Assembly (NCBI GenBank): GCA_020060215.1
Contig: JAGVAP010000031.1
Coordinates: 150,157 to 214,156 of the forward strand
DNA: 64,000 nt
From: Deltaproteobacteria bacterium
Lineage (GTDB): Bacteria > Desulfobacterota > DSM-4660 > Desulfatiglandales > HGW-15
Reading direction: 5' to 3'
Under the pieces are notes generated by a model that searched no databases, was not told the DNA's origin, and saw only the letters and a list, made by a program, of their open reading frames with translations. Positions 15,707-26,034 of the stretch are shown one piece after another. Every line of letters starts with the position of its first letter. The stretch's first letter is position 1. A program made the translations under genes and the position numbers.

Positions 15707-17218
15707 ATGAAAGTTGACGAAGACAAGTGCATCGGGTGCGGGTATTGCGTGAGGGACTGCCCCCTGGGGGCCGTCCGCCTGCAGGAGAAGAAGGCGGTTT
15801 TCCTGGAAAACTGCACCGAATGCGGCGCATGTATCAGGATCTGCGGGCAGGGGGCCATCCTGCGCGAGGCTGCACCCTCCGCCGATGGCCTCACATGCGG
15901 TTCCTGTCCGATCAACTGCCGGATCAGGCAAGGGAACATCGGCGCCTGCCAGAGGTACCGGAACGACGGGGGCAGGCTTGTCCGGATCACACCCCTCCAC
16001 CCCTTCGAGGAGGTGAAAGAGGTCGTCGGGCCCGAGCCTGCAGAGTCCATCCGAACCCCTCTCGTCACGGGCATCGGGGCGGGCACCACCTATCCGGACT
16101 GCAAGCCTGCCCCTGTGATCCTCCGCGGGAGACGGAGGGACGTGGACGTGGTCACCGTGGCGACCGAGGCCCCCCTGAGCTACAGCGGGATCATGGTCAA
16201 GATCGATACCGATGTGGGGGTCGGTGAAGAGGGTTCCGACGTCCTCGTCGGCAAGAGGAAGGTCGGGATGCTCGTGACCGAGCAGTATGGGTCCAAGATG
16301 CTCTCCATCGGCGGTGTGAACCTCCTGACCGGGAAGGACGGTCTCGTGGTTGCAAGGACCGTCGCCGATCTCGCCAACAGGAAGTCGGTGAGGGTGGCCG
16401 TGCGGGGGGGGGCCGGGCTGGAGATCCAGGTGGGTCGGCCGCCGGTCATCGACGGCGAAACACCGTCGAACATGAGGGTCGGATGCGGAAGCGCCACTCT
16501 GGGCTTGTTCGCCCCTATCCTCGAGGCCGCGGCCGACGAGGTGATCATCCTCGATTCCCATCTCACGAGCCTGATGAGCGAGCATGCGGCCGGCGTTTTC
16601 GCGGGCGCCAGGCCCTCCGGGCTCAAGCTCAAGTTCAGGATGAGCACTCCGGGCCGCTACTTCGGAGACCACGGCGGCGGGTGGGGGGGCACCTCCATCG
16701 TCAACCCCCTTGACGTGATCGCGGGCGTGGATCGACCGTCGGCCCGACCCGGGATGCGCGTCCTGATCACGGAGACGACGGGGCAGAGGGGATCCCTGTT
16801 CGAGCTCACCGGCGAGGGATCGTTCCTGGAGATCCCCATGAGCGAAGAATGCATGGAGGCGCTGAGGGCCATCTCCTCCAGCTGCGAGCCGTCGCGGGTG
16901 TCGGCCATGTACATGGGCGGTTCAGGGGGAAGCGCAAGGGCCGGGGTTGCCCTTTACCCGGTCAAGCTTACGCAGGCCGTTCATGCTGCAAAGGCCCACC
17001 TGACGATCGGCGGCGCCCCGGCGTTCGTGATGCCGGGCGGGGGCATCAACTTCATGGTGGACGTCGAACGGGTGAAGAAGGGCTCCTTCTACTGGACCCC
17101 GACGCCGGCCACGATCTGCCCGATCGAGTACACCATGGAGGTCGGGGAGTACGAGGCCATGGGCGGGCACGTGGAGGCCATGAAACCGTTTGGCACCGGT
17201 CATCGACCATTCGACTGA
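15707..17218 (+). CDS. hnr: 6-Hydroxynicotinate reductase, 503 aa
   Basis: This ferredoxin-dependent reductase converts 6-hydroxynicotinate to 1,4,5,6-tetrahydro-6-oxonicotinate, the step between nicotinate dehydrogenase and enamidase. The N-terminal 50 residues hold two 4Fe-4S motifs (Cys8/11/14/18 and Cys36/39/42/46). Four further cysteines (64, 67, 71, 81) follow in TCGSCPINC and nearby, suggesting another cluster. The rest is a glycine-rich family-specific catalytic region, recognisable in MRVGCGSATLGLF, MYMGGSGGSARAG and GGAPAFVMPGGGINFM. Length and architecture fit the Eubacterium barkeri enzyme as I remember it. It is 232 nt after ena and 227 nt before the UPF0280 gene. The ribosome site before the ATG is weak. 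Confidence 0.9.
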   Translation: MKVDEDKCIGCGYCVRDCPLGAVRLQEKKAVFLENCTECGACIRICGQGAILREAAPSADGLTCGSCPINCRIRQGNIGACQRYRNDGGRLVRITPLHPFEEVKEVVGPEPAESIRTPLVTGIGAGTTYPDCKPAPVILRGRRRDVDVVTVATEAPLSYSGIMVKIDTDVGVGEEGSDVLVGKRKVGMLVTEQYGSKMLSIGGVNLLTGKDGLVVARTVADLANRKSVRVAVRGGAGLEIQVGRPPVIDGETPSNMRVGCGSATLGLFAPILEAAADEVIILDSHLTSLMSEHAAGVFAGARPSGLKLKFRMSTPGRYFGDHGGGWGGTSIVNPLDVIAGVDRPSARPGMRVLITETTGQRGSLFELTGEGSFLEIPMSEECMEALRAISSSCEPSRVSAMYMGGSGGSARAGVALYPVKLTQAVHAAKAHLTIGGAPAFVMPGGGINFMVDVERVKKGSFYWTPTPATICPIEYTMEVGEYEAMGGHVEAMKPFGTGHRPFD

Positions 17219-17305
17219 GCTCATCCTAGACCTGGGACCCCGGTTTTCATCGGGATGACGACTTCTTACGGGAACGTCCATGTTCACCTCATGGATGCAT
17301 AGAAC

Positions 17306-17390
17306 AAGGGCAATGTCGTCTTCGCAAATGGGGAGGCTACAATGAATTGTGGAGGAATATTGTCGGTCATGAATACCGAGCATTGCCCCT
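17306..17390. repeat. Inverted repeat in the hnr-UPF0280 gap
   Basis: AAGGGCAATG at 17306-17315 faces CATTGCCCCT at 17381-17390, giving a 9 to 10 bp stem across about 65 nt. The surrounding gap (17219-17445) is otherwise non-coding as far as I can see. It may be part of a decayed mobile or dispersed element. No T-run follows, so it is not called a terminator. Confidence 0.35.
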
Positions 17391-17445
17391 GTCGATCTCA
17401 CTGCCGGTGAATTCCTATTTGTGCAACGCCAGGGTCAAATAACCC

Positions 17446-18303
17446 ATGATCACGGCTTACGAGCGAAACATCCATGTGCTTGAAGGCGGCTCGATCATGG
17501 CCGAGTGCGGTCCCATGCGTCTGGTGATCTCATCCCATCTGGGGCGGGTGCCGCAGCGGGAGATGAACCTCGAGGCGGCCAGGGTCTCTTTCGGATTGCT
17601 GGAGCGGGTTGCACGGCTCCAGCACATCCTGAAACAGAGACAGGACCGTCTGCCTCCCCGTCTCGAAGATCCCCTGGGCGCCGGGATGATCCGGAGTGTC
17701 CTGGATATCGGGGACGAGGACCTCACCCCGATGGCTGCCGTGGCCGGGACGATCGCAGATGCCGTGGCCGATTTTCTGCTGGAGCGCGGTATGACCAAGG
17801 TGGTCGTCAACAACGGGGGGGATATCGCGATCCGTCTTCAGGAGGGGCAGTCGGCCAGGGTGGGGATCCGCACGGATGTGACCAGGGGGGATTACGAGCA
17901 CGTCATCGCACTGGACGCGGGCCGCGCATCATGGGGCGTTGCGACCAGCGGGCTTGGAGGAAGGAGCCTCACACGGGGCGTTGCCTCTGCCGCCACCGTG
18001 GTCGCCTCGACCGCCTCTCTGGCCGATGCCGGGGCCACCGCGACCGCCAATGCGAGTCTTGTGGAGGATCCGCAGATCGTCCAGCGGCCTGCCGAAGAGG
18101 TGGATCCCCACACGGACATCCGCTCCCTTCCGGTGACCGTGAGCATAGGGTCGCTCAGCCCCGAGAAAAAAAGGGAGGCCGTCTCGAAGGCCATGGCCAG
18201 GGCTGAGGAACTGGTGTCGAGGGGTGTCATACTCGGGGCCCTTGTCGCAGTGGGTGGCGAGTTGGGAATGACCTCTTTCATGAAAGAAAGGTTGGCAGGA
18301 TGA
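17446..18303 (+). CDS. UPF0280 family protein (ApbE-like fold), 285 aa
   Basis: A conserved protein of the UPF0280 family, related in fold to ApbE/thiamine-type flavin transferases. Family stretches are clear: MLRLV-like N-terminus (CGPMRLVISSHLG), DLTPMAAVAGTIADAVADFL at about 90-110, KVVVNNGGDIAIRL, and SWGVATSGLGGRS. Its biochemical function is not established. The family is often a neighbour of 6-hydroxynicotinate reductase and the 'amino acid synthesis' family, as here, so a role in maturing or assisting the reductase (for example flavin attachment) is a reasonable inference. The ATG at 17446 has only a weak ribosome site. Confidence 0.82.
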   Translation: MITAYERNIHVLEGGSIMAECGPMRLVISSHLGRVPQREMNLEAARVSFGLLERVARLQHILKQRQDRLPPRLEDPLGAGMIRSVLDIGDEDLTPMAAVAGTIADAVADFLLERGMTKVVVNNGGDIAIRLQEGQSARVGIRTDVTRGDYEHVIALDAGRASWGVATSGLGGRSLTRGVASAATVVASTASLADAGATATANASLVEDPQIVQRPAEEVDPHTDIRSLPVTVSIGSLSPEKKREAVSKAMARAEELVSRGVILGALVAVGGELGMTSFMKERLAG

Positions 18304-18427
18304 CGAAATCCTCAGGCGATGCCCTTCGATCCCTCGGGGCAGGCCGGGGGCGAACGGGAAAGGTGCGGCAGCTTACCCCCGTTCTCCTGTTCGACATACG
18401 GTGAACCCGGGAAAGGAGAGAGCAGCT

Positions 18428-19006
18428 ATGGAAGTGAGAAAGTATGTGACGATGGTGGAGGAGATCCATTCCGAAGGGGGACGCCCTGTAAACCCCCCTC
18501 AGAGAAGGGCCGCTGCCGTGGCCGTGATCAAGAACCCCTTTGCCGGGAAATATGCGGAAGACCTGACCCCCCTCATCGACATCGGGGATCGACTCGGTGG
18601 AATCCTCGCGAAGATGGCGGTCGACGCGCTCGGGATCAAGCCGGAGGCTGCCGAAGGATATGGCAAGGCTGCGATCGTGGGTGAAAACGGGGAGAGAGAA
18701 CATGCCGCAGCCATCCTGCACCCCAAGCTGGGGACCCCTATGAGGAATGCCGTAGGAGGGGGAAAGGCGATCATCCCGTCGGCCAAGAAGATCGGAGGCA
18801 TGGGGACGGAGATCGATGTGCCGACTCATTTCAAAGATGCGGCCTTTGTGCGCAGCCACTTCGACGCCATGGCGGTACGCATCGACGATGCCCCACGGGC
18901 GGATGAAATCGTGGTGGCCGTGGTCGTTACGAATTGCGGGAGACCGCATCCCCGCATCGGCGGCCTCAAGAAGGAGGAGGCCAGGAAGGAAGACGGGCTG
19001 AGGTGA
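18428..19006 (+). CDS. 'Amino acid synthesis' (PF06684-type) family protein, 192 aa
   Basis: A small conserved protein whose family name does not reflect a proven function. Recognisable stretches include VRKYVTMVEEIHSEGG at the N-terminus, AVIKNPFAGKYAEDL at about 38-52, EHAAAILHPKLGTPMRNAVGGGKAIIPS at about 90-117 (conserved His, Lys), and VTNCGRPHPRIGG near the end. The start ATG at 18428 has AAAGGAGAGAG upstream. It follows UPF0280 by 124 nt. The trio hnr/UPF0280/this family suggests a shared role in N-heterocycle breakdown. I cannot assign a reaction. Confidence 0.82.
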   Translation: MEVRKYVTMVEEIHSEGGRPVNPPQRRAAAVAVIKNPFAGKYAEDLTPLIDIGDRLGGILAKMAVDALGIKPEAAEGYGKAAIVGENGEREHAAAILHPKLGTPMRNAVGGGKAIIPSAKKIGGMGTEIDVPTHFKDAAFVRSHFDAMAVRIDDAPRADEIVVAVVVTNCGRPHPRIGGLKKEEARKEDGLR

Positions 19007-19027
19007 CATTTATCGTTGGTCATTGGT

Positions 19028-19060
19028 CATTGCTCATTTAACATGGGTCGATGAGCAATG
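19028..19060. repeat. Perfect 10-bp hairpin downstream of the PF06684-type gene
   Basis: CATTGCTCAT (19028-19037) and ATGAGCAATG (19051-19060) form a perfect stem with a 13-nt loop, just past the stop at 19006. Tandem GGTCATT units precede it. No U-tract follows, so it may be an mRNA-stabilising or processing hairpin between the nicotinate-type genes and the TRAP operon rather than a classical terminator. Confidence 0.45.
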
Positions 19061-19225
19061 AAGGAGGATCCATGATCGATGATCGAGGGGACCCGTTGCA
19101 ACCACTGGACGGATTTGCTGTTCAACGCGGTGGCGCCCTGCCGGCCTGGGGCGCGGGCAAAAAGGCGTCGCCCATTCCTTTCCCGAACCCCCGGTGCGGG
19201 AGAGGAAGAAAAGGAGGAGCAGGAT

Positions 19226-20305
19226 ATGTGTGAAAACCACGGTATGAGCAGGCGTAACTTCTTGAAGGCGTCGTTGATCGGCGGGGCGGGGCTCGCGGCC
19301 GGGCTGGGCCACGGCCACCTGGATCTGAGCCATGCACAGTCGGCCAACATACGGTTCAGCACCTGGCACGTTCCTGTCGGCTACGAGGTGAAGACCGTCT
19401 GGGAGCCTATGCTGGCGCAGCTCAAGAAGAAGAGCCAGGACAAGATCACGTCCACCATGTTTCCCGGCGGGGCTCTGGGAAAAGGGCCTGAGCACTACGA
19501 CATCGTGGCGAAAGGCCTCTCCGACATGGGTTATTTCACCGCCACCTGGACCCCCGGCCGGTTTCCTCTGACCGATGTGCTCTCCATGGCTGCGTGGGTG
19601 GACGGGAAGGACATTGCCACGGACATCGGAAACGCCATGTACAAGAGGATCCTCCACAAGGAGTTCGAGGCCGTGAAGGTGGTCGAGCTGAACGGCTGTA
19701 TCCAGGCCTTCCTGTGGACCAAGAAGCCGGTCAAGAGCCTGGACGACGTGAAAGGCATGAAGGTCCGGAGCCCCGGCGGTCAGCAGACGAACTACATCAA
19801 GGCCATCGGGGCGGAACCCATCTTCATGCCCCTGGGCGATGTCTACATGGCCATGGAAACCGGCACCATCGACGGCATCGTCACCTGTCCTCCCCTGATC
19901 CTCTCCTTTAAACTCCACGAGGTGGCCAAGCATGCCGTGGTCACCACCTTCGGGTGCGTTTCCGAGGGCGTGGTGATGAACAAGGACAGCTGGAACAAGA
20001 TCCCGGACAACCTCAAGCCCGTGGTGGACGAGGTCTGCCAGAACCCGTTCAAAAGCACAGGGGGGCTGACACGGGATGTCTACAAATCCATGATGAAAGA
20101 GGTCACGGACAAGAAGGTGAACCTCTATGAGCTGCCTTCTCAGGAGGCGGAAAAGTGGTACGAGCGGTTCCAGGAGGTGACCAGGAAGTGGGTCGCGGAC
20201 CTGGAGGCGAAGAACCTCCCTGCCAAGGAAACGGTCAAGATGTACAACGAGGAATGCGAGAAGCGGGGCGTCAAGGTCGTGGCCTTCCCGAAGGAGTGGA
20301 AGTAA
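19226..20305 (+). CDS. dctP: TRAP transporter substrate-binding protein (DctP), Tat-type signal, 359 aa
   Basis: The periplasmic solute receptor of a tripartite ATP-independent transporter, which delivers an organic acid to the QM membrane pair. The N-terminus carries a twin-arginine motif (SRRNFLKASLIGGAGLAAG), so export is probably by Tat. The mature part has the DctP pattern: a KGPEHYDIVAKGLSDMGY block, KGMKVRSPGGQQTNYIKAIGAEP with the carboxylate-binding Arg, and VYMAMETGTIDGI. The start ATG at 19226 is set by AGGAGG at 19212-19217; the upstream open frame is not used. It is 219 nt downstream of the nicotinate-type genes and leads P-Q-M, so nicotinate or a related acid is a plausible ligand. 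Confidence 0.93.
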   Translation: MCENHGMSRRNFLKASLIGGAGLAAGLGHGHLDLSHAQSANIRFSTWHVPVGYEVKTVWEPMLAQLKKKSQDKITSTMFPGGALGKGPEHYDIVAKGLSDMGYFTATWTPGRFPLTDVLSMAAWVDGKDIATDIGNAMYKRILHKEFEAVKVVELNGCIQAFLWTKKPVKSLDDVKGMKVRSPGGQQTNYIKAIGAEPIFMPLGDVYMAMETGTIDGIVTCPPLILSFKLHEVAKHAVVTTFGCVSEGVVMNKDSWNKIPDNLKPVVDEVCQNPFKSTGGLTRDVYKSMMKEVTDKKVNLYELPSQEAEKWYERFQEVTRKWVADLEAKNLPAKETVKMYNEECEKRGVKVVAFPKEWK

Positions 20306-20332
20306 CCAACCGGATCGGAGGGGATGAACCAC

Positions 20333-20824
20333 ATGGGATGGACCGAGGTCCGACAGGGTACCCGGCGGCTCAGTTTCTACGCGTGCGCCGTGGGCATGGC
20401 CATGCTCATACCGCTCATGCTACTCACCTTCGCAGACGTTGCGCTGAGGGGTTTTCTGAACAAGCCGATCCCCGGCACCTTTGAGCTGTCCCAGTATATC
20501 CTGGCCGTCTTCATCCTGCTGGGTGCCGCGTACACCCAGCAGGTGAAAGGCCATGTGGGGGTGGATTTCGTGACCTCCCGTCTGTCCCCGCGCATCCGGG
20601 TGATCTGCGAAATCGTCACCACCCTGTTGAGCCTCTTCATCATCGCGGTGGTGGTGTGGCAAGGGTGGGTGCAGGGGATTTCGGAGAAGGCCGTTTCGGA
20701 CCAGCTTCGAATCCCCCAGTACCCGTTCCGGATCCTGGTTTCCGTCGGAGGACTCCTCCTGTGGTTTGAACTGCTCATCGACCTCATCGATTCTTTCGGC
20801 AGACTCAGGAGGAGTGAACGTTGA
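20333..20824 (+). CDS. dctQ: TRAP transporter small membrane subunit (DctQ), 163 aa
   Basis: The four-helix small permease subunit. Hydrophobic segments lie at about 16-40 (SFYACAVGMAMLIPLMLLTF), 55-75 (ILAVFILLGAAYTQQ), 95-120 and 135-155. The family motif with VKGHVGVDF follows helix 2. The frame offers ATGs at 20324 and 20333; I choose 20333 because GGAGGGG (20317-20323) abuts the first one but is well placed for the second. The stop overlaps the TTG start of the large subunit (TTGA). Confidence 0.9.
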   Translation: MGWTEVRQGTRRLSFYACAVGMAMLIPLMLLTFADVALRGFLNKPIPGTFELSQYILAVFILLGAAYTQQVKGHVGVDFVTSRLSPRIRVICEIVTTLLSLFIIAVVVWQGWVQGISEKAVSDQLRIPQYPFRILVSVGGLLLWFELLIDLIDSFGRLRRSER

Positions 20825-22128
20825 GCCCCATTACCATCGGAATCCTCGGAAGCGTCCTGCTGCTGGTTCTTCTCTTCCTCGGGATGCCCATCGCCTTTGT
20901 CATGATGTTCGTCGGATTTCTCGGAATCGGGTACCTGGCCTCCTTCAGCGCCGCGCTGCCCGTGGTGGCCAATACCGTCTACGAGACCGCCTCCTACTAT
21001 CCGTACACCATCATCCCCCTGTTCATTCTGATGGGGGCCTTTGCGGGAAGCGCGGGGATCACCGCCAAACTATACCAGTCCTTTGACAAGTGGTTCCGGA
21101 GACTCCCCGGGGGGTTGGGAATCGCGACCATCGCGGCGTGCGCGTGCTTCGCCGCGCTGAGCGGCTCTTCCGTGGCGGCGGCTGCGGCCATGGGGACCAT
21201 TGCCATCCCCGAGATGCGCCGTTTCAAGTACGATCCCAGCCTTGCCGTGGGCGTCGTAGCGGCAGGGGGGACCCTCAGCTTCCTCATCCCCCCCTCTCTC
21301 GGGTTCGTGGTGTACGGGATGCTGACGGAGCAGTCGATCGGCAAGCTGCTGGTCTCAGGGATCCTGCCCGGCCTGCTCCTTTCCTTCGCATTCATTGCCG
21401 TGGTGGTCGCCAAGGTGAAGATCAATCCCGATCTCGCGCCTATGACACCGGGGAAGATCCGCTGGCGGGAAAAGGTTCGGGCCTTCGGAGGGGTTTGGGA
21501 GACGCTCCTGGTTTTTCTGATCGTCATGGGCGGGATCTATCTCGGTTTCGTCAACCCCACGGAGGCGGGAGCGATCGGCGCCATGGCCCTGCTGCTCATC
21601 GTCCTCGGCAAGATGAAATTGACCTGGAAGAGCCTGTCGGCCGCCCTTTTCGAGGCCGCCAGGATCTCCATCCTGGTCCTCTTTCTGGTGGCCGGAGCCA
21701 ACGTCTTCAGCTATTTTCTCGCGCTCTCCACGATCCCTACCAGCGTCTCCTCGTGGCTGGCCGGGCTCGGGATCTCCCCCTACTTCGTGCTCTTGATCAT
21801 TGTGTTGATCTACCTCGTCCTCGGATGCTTCCTCGATGCCATCTCCATGATGGTGTTGACCATGCCCGTCATCTTCCCCGTGGTCAAGACCCTGGGATTC
21901 GATCCGATCTGGTTCGGCGTCGTCTGCGTGATCATGATGGAGGCGGGCCTCATCACGCCGCCGGTAGGACTCAATGTCTATACCCTGGCCGGTGTGGTGA
22001 AAGACGTTCCCATGACGACCATCTTCAGGGGGGCCTATCCGTTCCTGTTTGCGATGTTCGTCGTCACCTTCCTGATCGCCGTGTTTCCCGGCATATGCCT
22101 CTATCTCCCCTCCCTGATGGGGAGATGA
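20821..22128 (+). CDS. dctM: TRAP transporter large permease subunit (DctM), 435 aa
   Basis: The main sodium-driven permease of the TRAP system, with about 12 membrane helices. It shows the ion-transporter family pattern: LFLGMPIAFVMMFVGFLG at the start, PLFILMGAFAGSAGI, GGTLSFLIPPSLGFVVYG, and LITPPVGLNVYTLAGV near the end. The TTG start at 20821 sits in a 4-nt TTGA overlap with the DctQ stop and has AGGAGGAG upstream, so translation is coupled. It closes the plus-strand run that started at the GntR gene. Confidence 0.92.
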   Translation: MSPITIGILGSVLLLVLLFLGMPIAFVMMFVGFLGIGYLASFSAALPVVANTVYETASYYPYTIIPLFILMGAFAGSAGITAKLYQSFDKWFRRLPGGLGIATIAACACFAALSGSSVAAAAAMGTIAIPEMRRFKYDPSLAVGVVAAGGTLSFLIPPSLGFVVYGMLTEQSIGKLLVSGILPGLLLSFAFIAVVVAKVKINPDLAPMTPGKIRWREKVRAFGGVWETLLVFLIVMGGIYLGFVNPTEAGAIGAMALLLIVLGKMKLTWKSLSAALFEAARISILVLFLVAGANVFSYFLALSTIPTSVSSWLAGLGISPYFVLLIIVLIYLVLGCFLDAISMMVLTMPVIFPVVKTLGFDPIWFGVVCVIMMEAGLITPPVGLNVYTLAGVVKDVPMTTIFRGAYPFLFAMFVVTFLIAVFPGICLYLPSLMGR

Positions 22129-22220
22129 GGACTTCCCTGAGGAGAAGGCGAGGGCAGGGTTGACCTCACAGGTGCCTGTGGCTATCTTTGCACCAGCAGG
22201 GATGGACAGGTGCGGGAACC

Positions 22221-22661
22221 ATGAAATCCAAGTTGCATGCAGCGTGGGCATGTACGGCCGGTGCGGCGGTTTTCCTGCTCCTTGGCGGTTGCGCGGTGAC
22301 GGGGGTGGAGAGGGCCGGTCCCTTTGACCCCGGGAAAGTGTTTCAGACCGTTCAGGTCCTTCCCACCTATGGCGGCAACCCCGACTGCAACAGGGAGTTC
22401 TGCGCGGTTCTCTTCACGGACGGGAACGTCGGTCTCTATGTTCCCAGGGTGGAAACAAGGGGGCCCGGCGCCCCTCGGAATTACAATCTGGACGGCTTGT
22501 GGGCGCATCGGGTCAGCGACGGGAGCCTCCTCTTCGCAGCGCCGGGGTCCAGGCCGACCGAATACGGGACGGGAACCGGAGCCATTCGCATAGAATTCCA
22601 GGCACTGATAGGACCGGAACAGGATCGTCGGGAGACCGGAGGTGTTTTCAAGGGTTTTTGA
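22221..22661 (+). CDS. Predicted lipoprotein of unknown function, 146 aa
   Basis: The protein starts with a basic residue-rich end, a hydrophobic stretch and a lipobox (FLLLGGC, Cys at about 21), so it is probably a lipid-anchored envelope protein. The mature part (about 125 residues) is rich in Gly and aromatic residues, with two nearby cysteines (DCNREFC) that could form a disulfide. I do not recognise a family. I start at the ATG at 22221 instead of 22188 because that places the signal sequence at the N-terminus. It is monocistronic between the TRAP operon and a convergent metallopeptidase-like gene. Confidence 0.65.
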   Translation: MKSKLHAAWACTAGAAVFLLLGGCAVTGVERAGPFDPGKVFQTVQVLPTYGGNPDCNREFCAVLFTDGNVGLYVPRVETRGPGAPRNYNLDGLWAHRVSDGSLLFAAPGSRPTEYGTGTGAIRIEFQALIGPEQDRRETGGVFKGF

Positions 22662-22746
22662 TGGTCTGGTCCGCCCCGGGGCTCCTCGGTGCCCTCGGGT
22701 TTCCGCTCCGCTCCACCCGTCCTGCCTTGGCGGCAAGCTTCGCGGC

Positions 22747-23850
22747 TCAGTCCTTGCCGGGGGGCAGGCTCTTCGGGCTTGATCCGCCCCGCTCCTCGAT
22801 CCCTCGGCAGATCACCAGCTCCCGACCGATCTTCATGCCGTCGCGCAGTACCCGCTCATCTCTCCGGACCGCCCGGCCTTTGATCCTTCTCAGGTGAGGG
22901 TAGCGGTACGCCACTTCGCTCTCGAGCTCCTTGTCCTCGATCTTCATGAGGGAGAGGCTTCCCTCTCCTTCGTCCTGGCGGGCAACCTCCTGCTCGAGCC
23001 TTTTTCTGAATCCGTCTATGATGCCGAGGGCAAAGTCGCTCTTTCGATAGCGGCCGAGTCGCTTCTTTCTGTTGTACGCGAGCCACTGGACATCGATGGT
23101 CCGGGTGACGAATCCGTGGACGTAGCGTGCGATCTTGACGTTCCGGGTTCGCCCTGTGATCTCCAGCACCGTGCCCATCCGCCCTCTCGCCACCACGTAG
23201 GCGGGGACCCATATGCCGCAGACAAAGTAGAAGTCCTGAAGGAGACTGGCGATGCGGTATTCCTCGCGGAAGTGGCGCAGGCCCGGTGCACCCACGAAGA
23301 CGCTGATCAGCTCGTCGCGTTCCGGTCCGGTGGTGAAATCCACCTGGTACCTTCTCAGGAGCTCGTGGGCCTTGTTCATGGCCGCCTCTGCCTCGAAACG
23401 ATTGGAGCTCTGGGCAAGGGCCATCAGCTTCCGGATCCTGGCCGGGATCCCCCCCTCCTTTTGCGAAGCCCCATCCGAAAGCCTCTGATCCAGGAGGGGG
23501 TAATCGGCGGCGGCCCTGGGGTTCGCCCTCAAGAGACGGCAGGCCTTCTTGAAGCCGGGCCCGTGGTCGGTTTCATGGCGGGCGCACAGCACCTCGTCCG
23601 CATATTGATGGGCCATCTCATGGAGCAGGACCTCCCGGACGGCGTCCCAGGGGTGTTTGCGGACGAGCTCCGAGCTGAGAGAGATCTCCCTGCGGCCGGA
23701 AGACCATGTGCCCCACTTGCCTTTGAAATCGCGGATCGCAAACAGAGGCTTGAGAAGCCCCTTCCTTTCCCGCCCCAACTGCATGGCAGCCGTATCCCAT
23801 TCACAGCCAAGGCCGTGAAGGATGAGCGTTTCCATCTCCTCCCGGATCAT
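22747..23850 (-). CDS. SprT-like/DUF2786 zinc-protein, 367 aa
   Basis: The N-terminal 100 residues resemble SprT-like zinc proteins, with the HExxH motif (HEMAH at 77-81) and a downstream HGPGF His at about 96 that could be the third ligand. A DUF2786-type helical segment follows (RIRKLMALAQSSNRFEAEAA, then AHELLRRYQVDF at about 130-165), then a basic C-terminal region of unknown fold. The function of DUF2786 proteins is not established, though DNA-linked roles are proposed for SprT relatives. The ATG at 23850 has AGAGGAG 5 nt upstream; the frame is open to 23979 without support. It is convergent with the lipoprotein gene and divergent from ettA. Confidence 0.8.
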   Translation of the reverse strand: MIREEMETLILHGLGCEWDTAAMQLGRERKGLLKPLFAIRDFKGKWGTWSSGRREISLSSELVRKHPWDAVREVLLHEMAHQYADEVLCARHETDHGPGFKKACRLLRANPRAAADYPLLDQRLSDGASQKEGGIPARIRKLMALAQSSNRFEAEAAMNKAHELLRRYQVDFTTGPERDELISVFVGAPGLRHFREEYRIASLLQDFYFVCGIWVPAYVVARGRMGTVLEITGRTRNVKIARYVHGFVTRTIDVQWLAYNRKKRLGRYRKSDFALGIIDGFRKRLEQEVARQDEGEGSLSLMKIEDKELESEVAYRYPHLRRIKGRAVRRDERVLRDGMKIGRELVICRGIEERGGSSPKSLPPGKD

Positions 23851-24101
23851 CGATTCTCCTCTTCGCAACGGTGCTCCGGACATTACCACGAAACGGGGCC
23901 GGCGCAACCCCCTTTTCAGCCGAACGGATTCACACCCCCGAGACATCGATCCGGCACCCCCCGGGTTGACATTGTCCATGGCCCATGCTTTCTTAAGAAA
24001 CGCCGGGGGAACGGGTTTCCAGGCCGCGGATGCATTTCCCTGCCGACGGCGGAGGAGCCCCCGCCCGCATTCACCATTATGACCGAGGAGCCCTCAAGCC
24101 G

Positions 24102-25787
<1,686 letters not shown>

Positions 25788-26034
25788 AAGCCACAAAGAG
25801 ATCTTGGTTTGACATGATGGAACAGTGGAATATGGGGAAAACCACCGACATTGAACCACGGACAAGGAGCTATTCGCCCGCAAAGACGTTCTCTTGTCTT
25901 GAAAACCCATGATTCCACCGTTTGGCTGTCCTTCCAGGAGCTCGTTCTCCGGCAGGGCGAAGGGTCCCTGCCCTGGCCCAAAGGACCAGGTTTTCCGCAG
26001 TGCAACAAACCTACGCCCTCATGTGGGAGGAACC

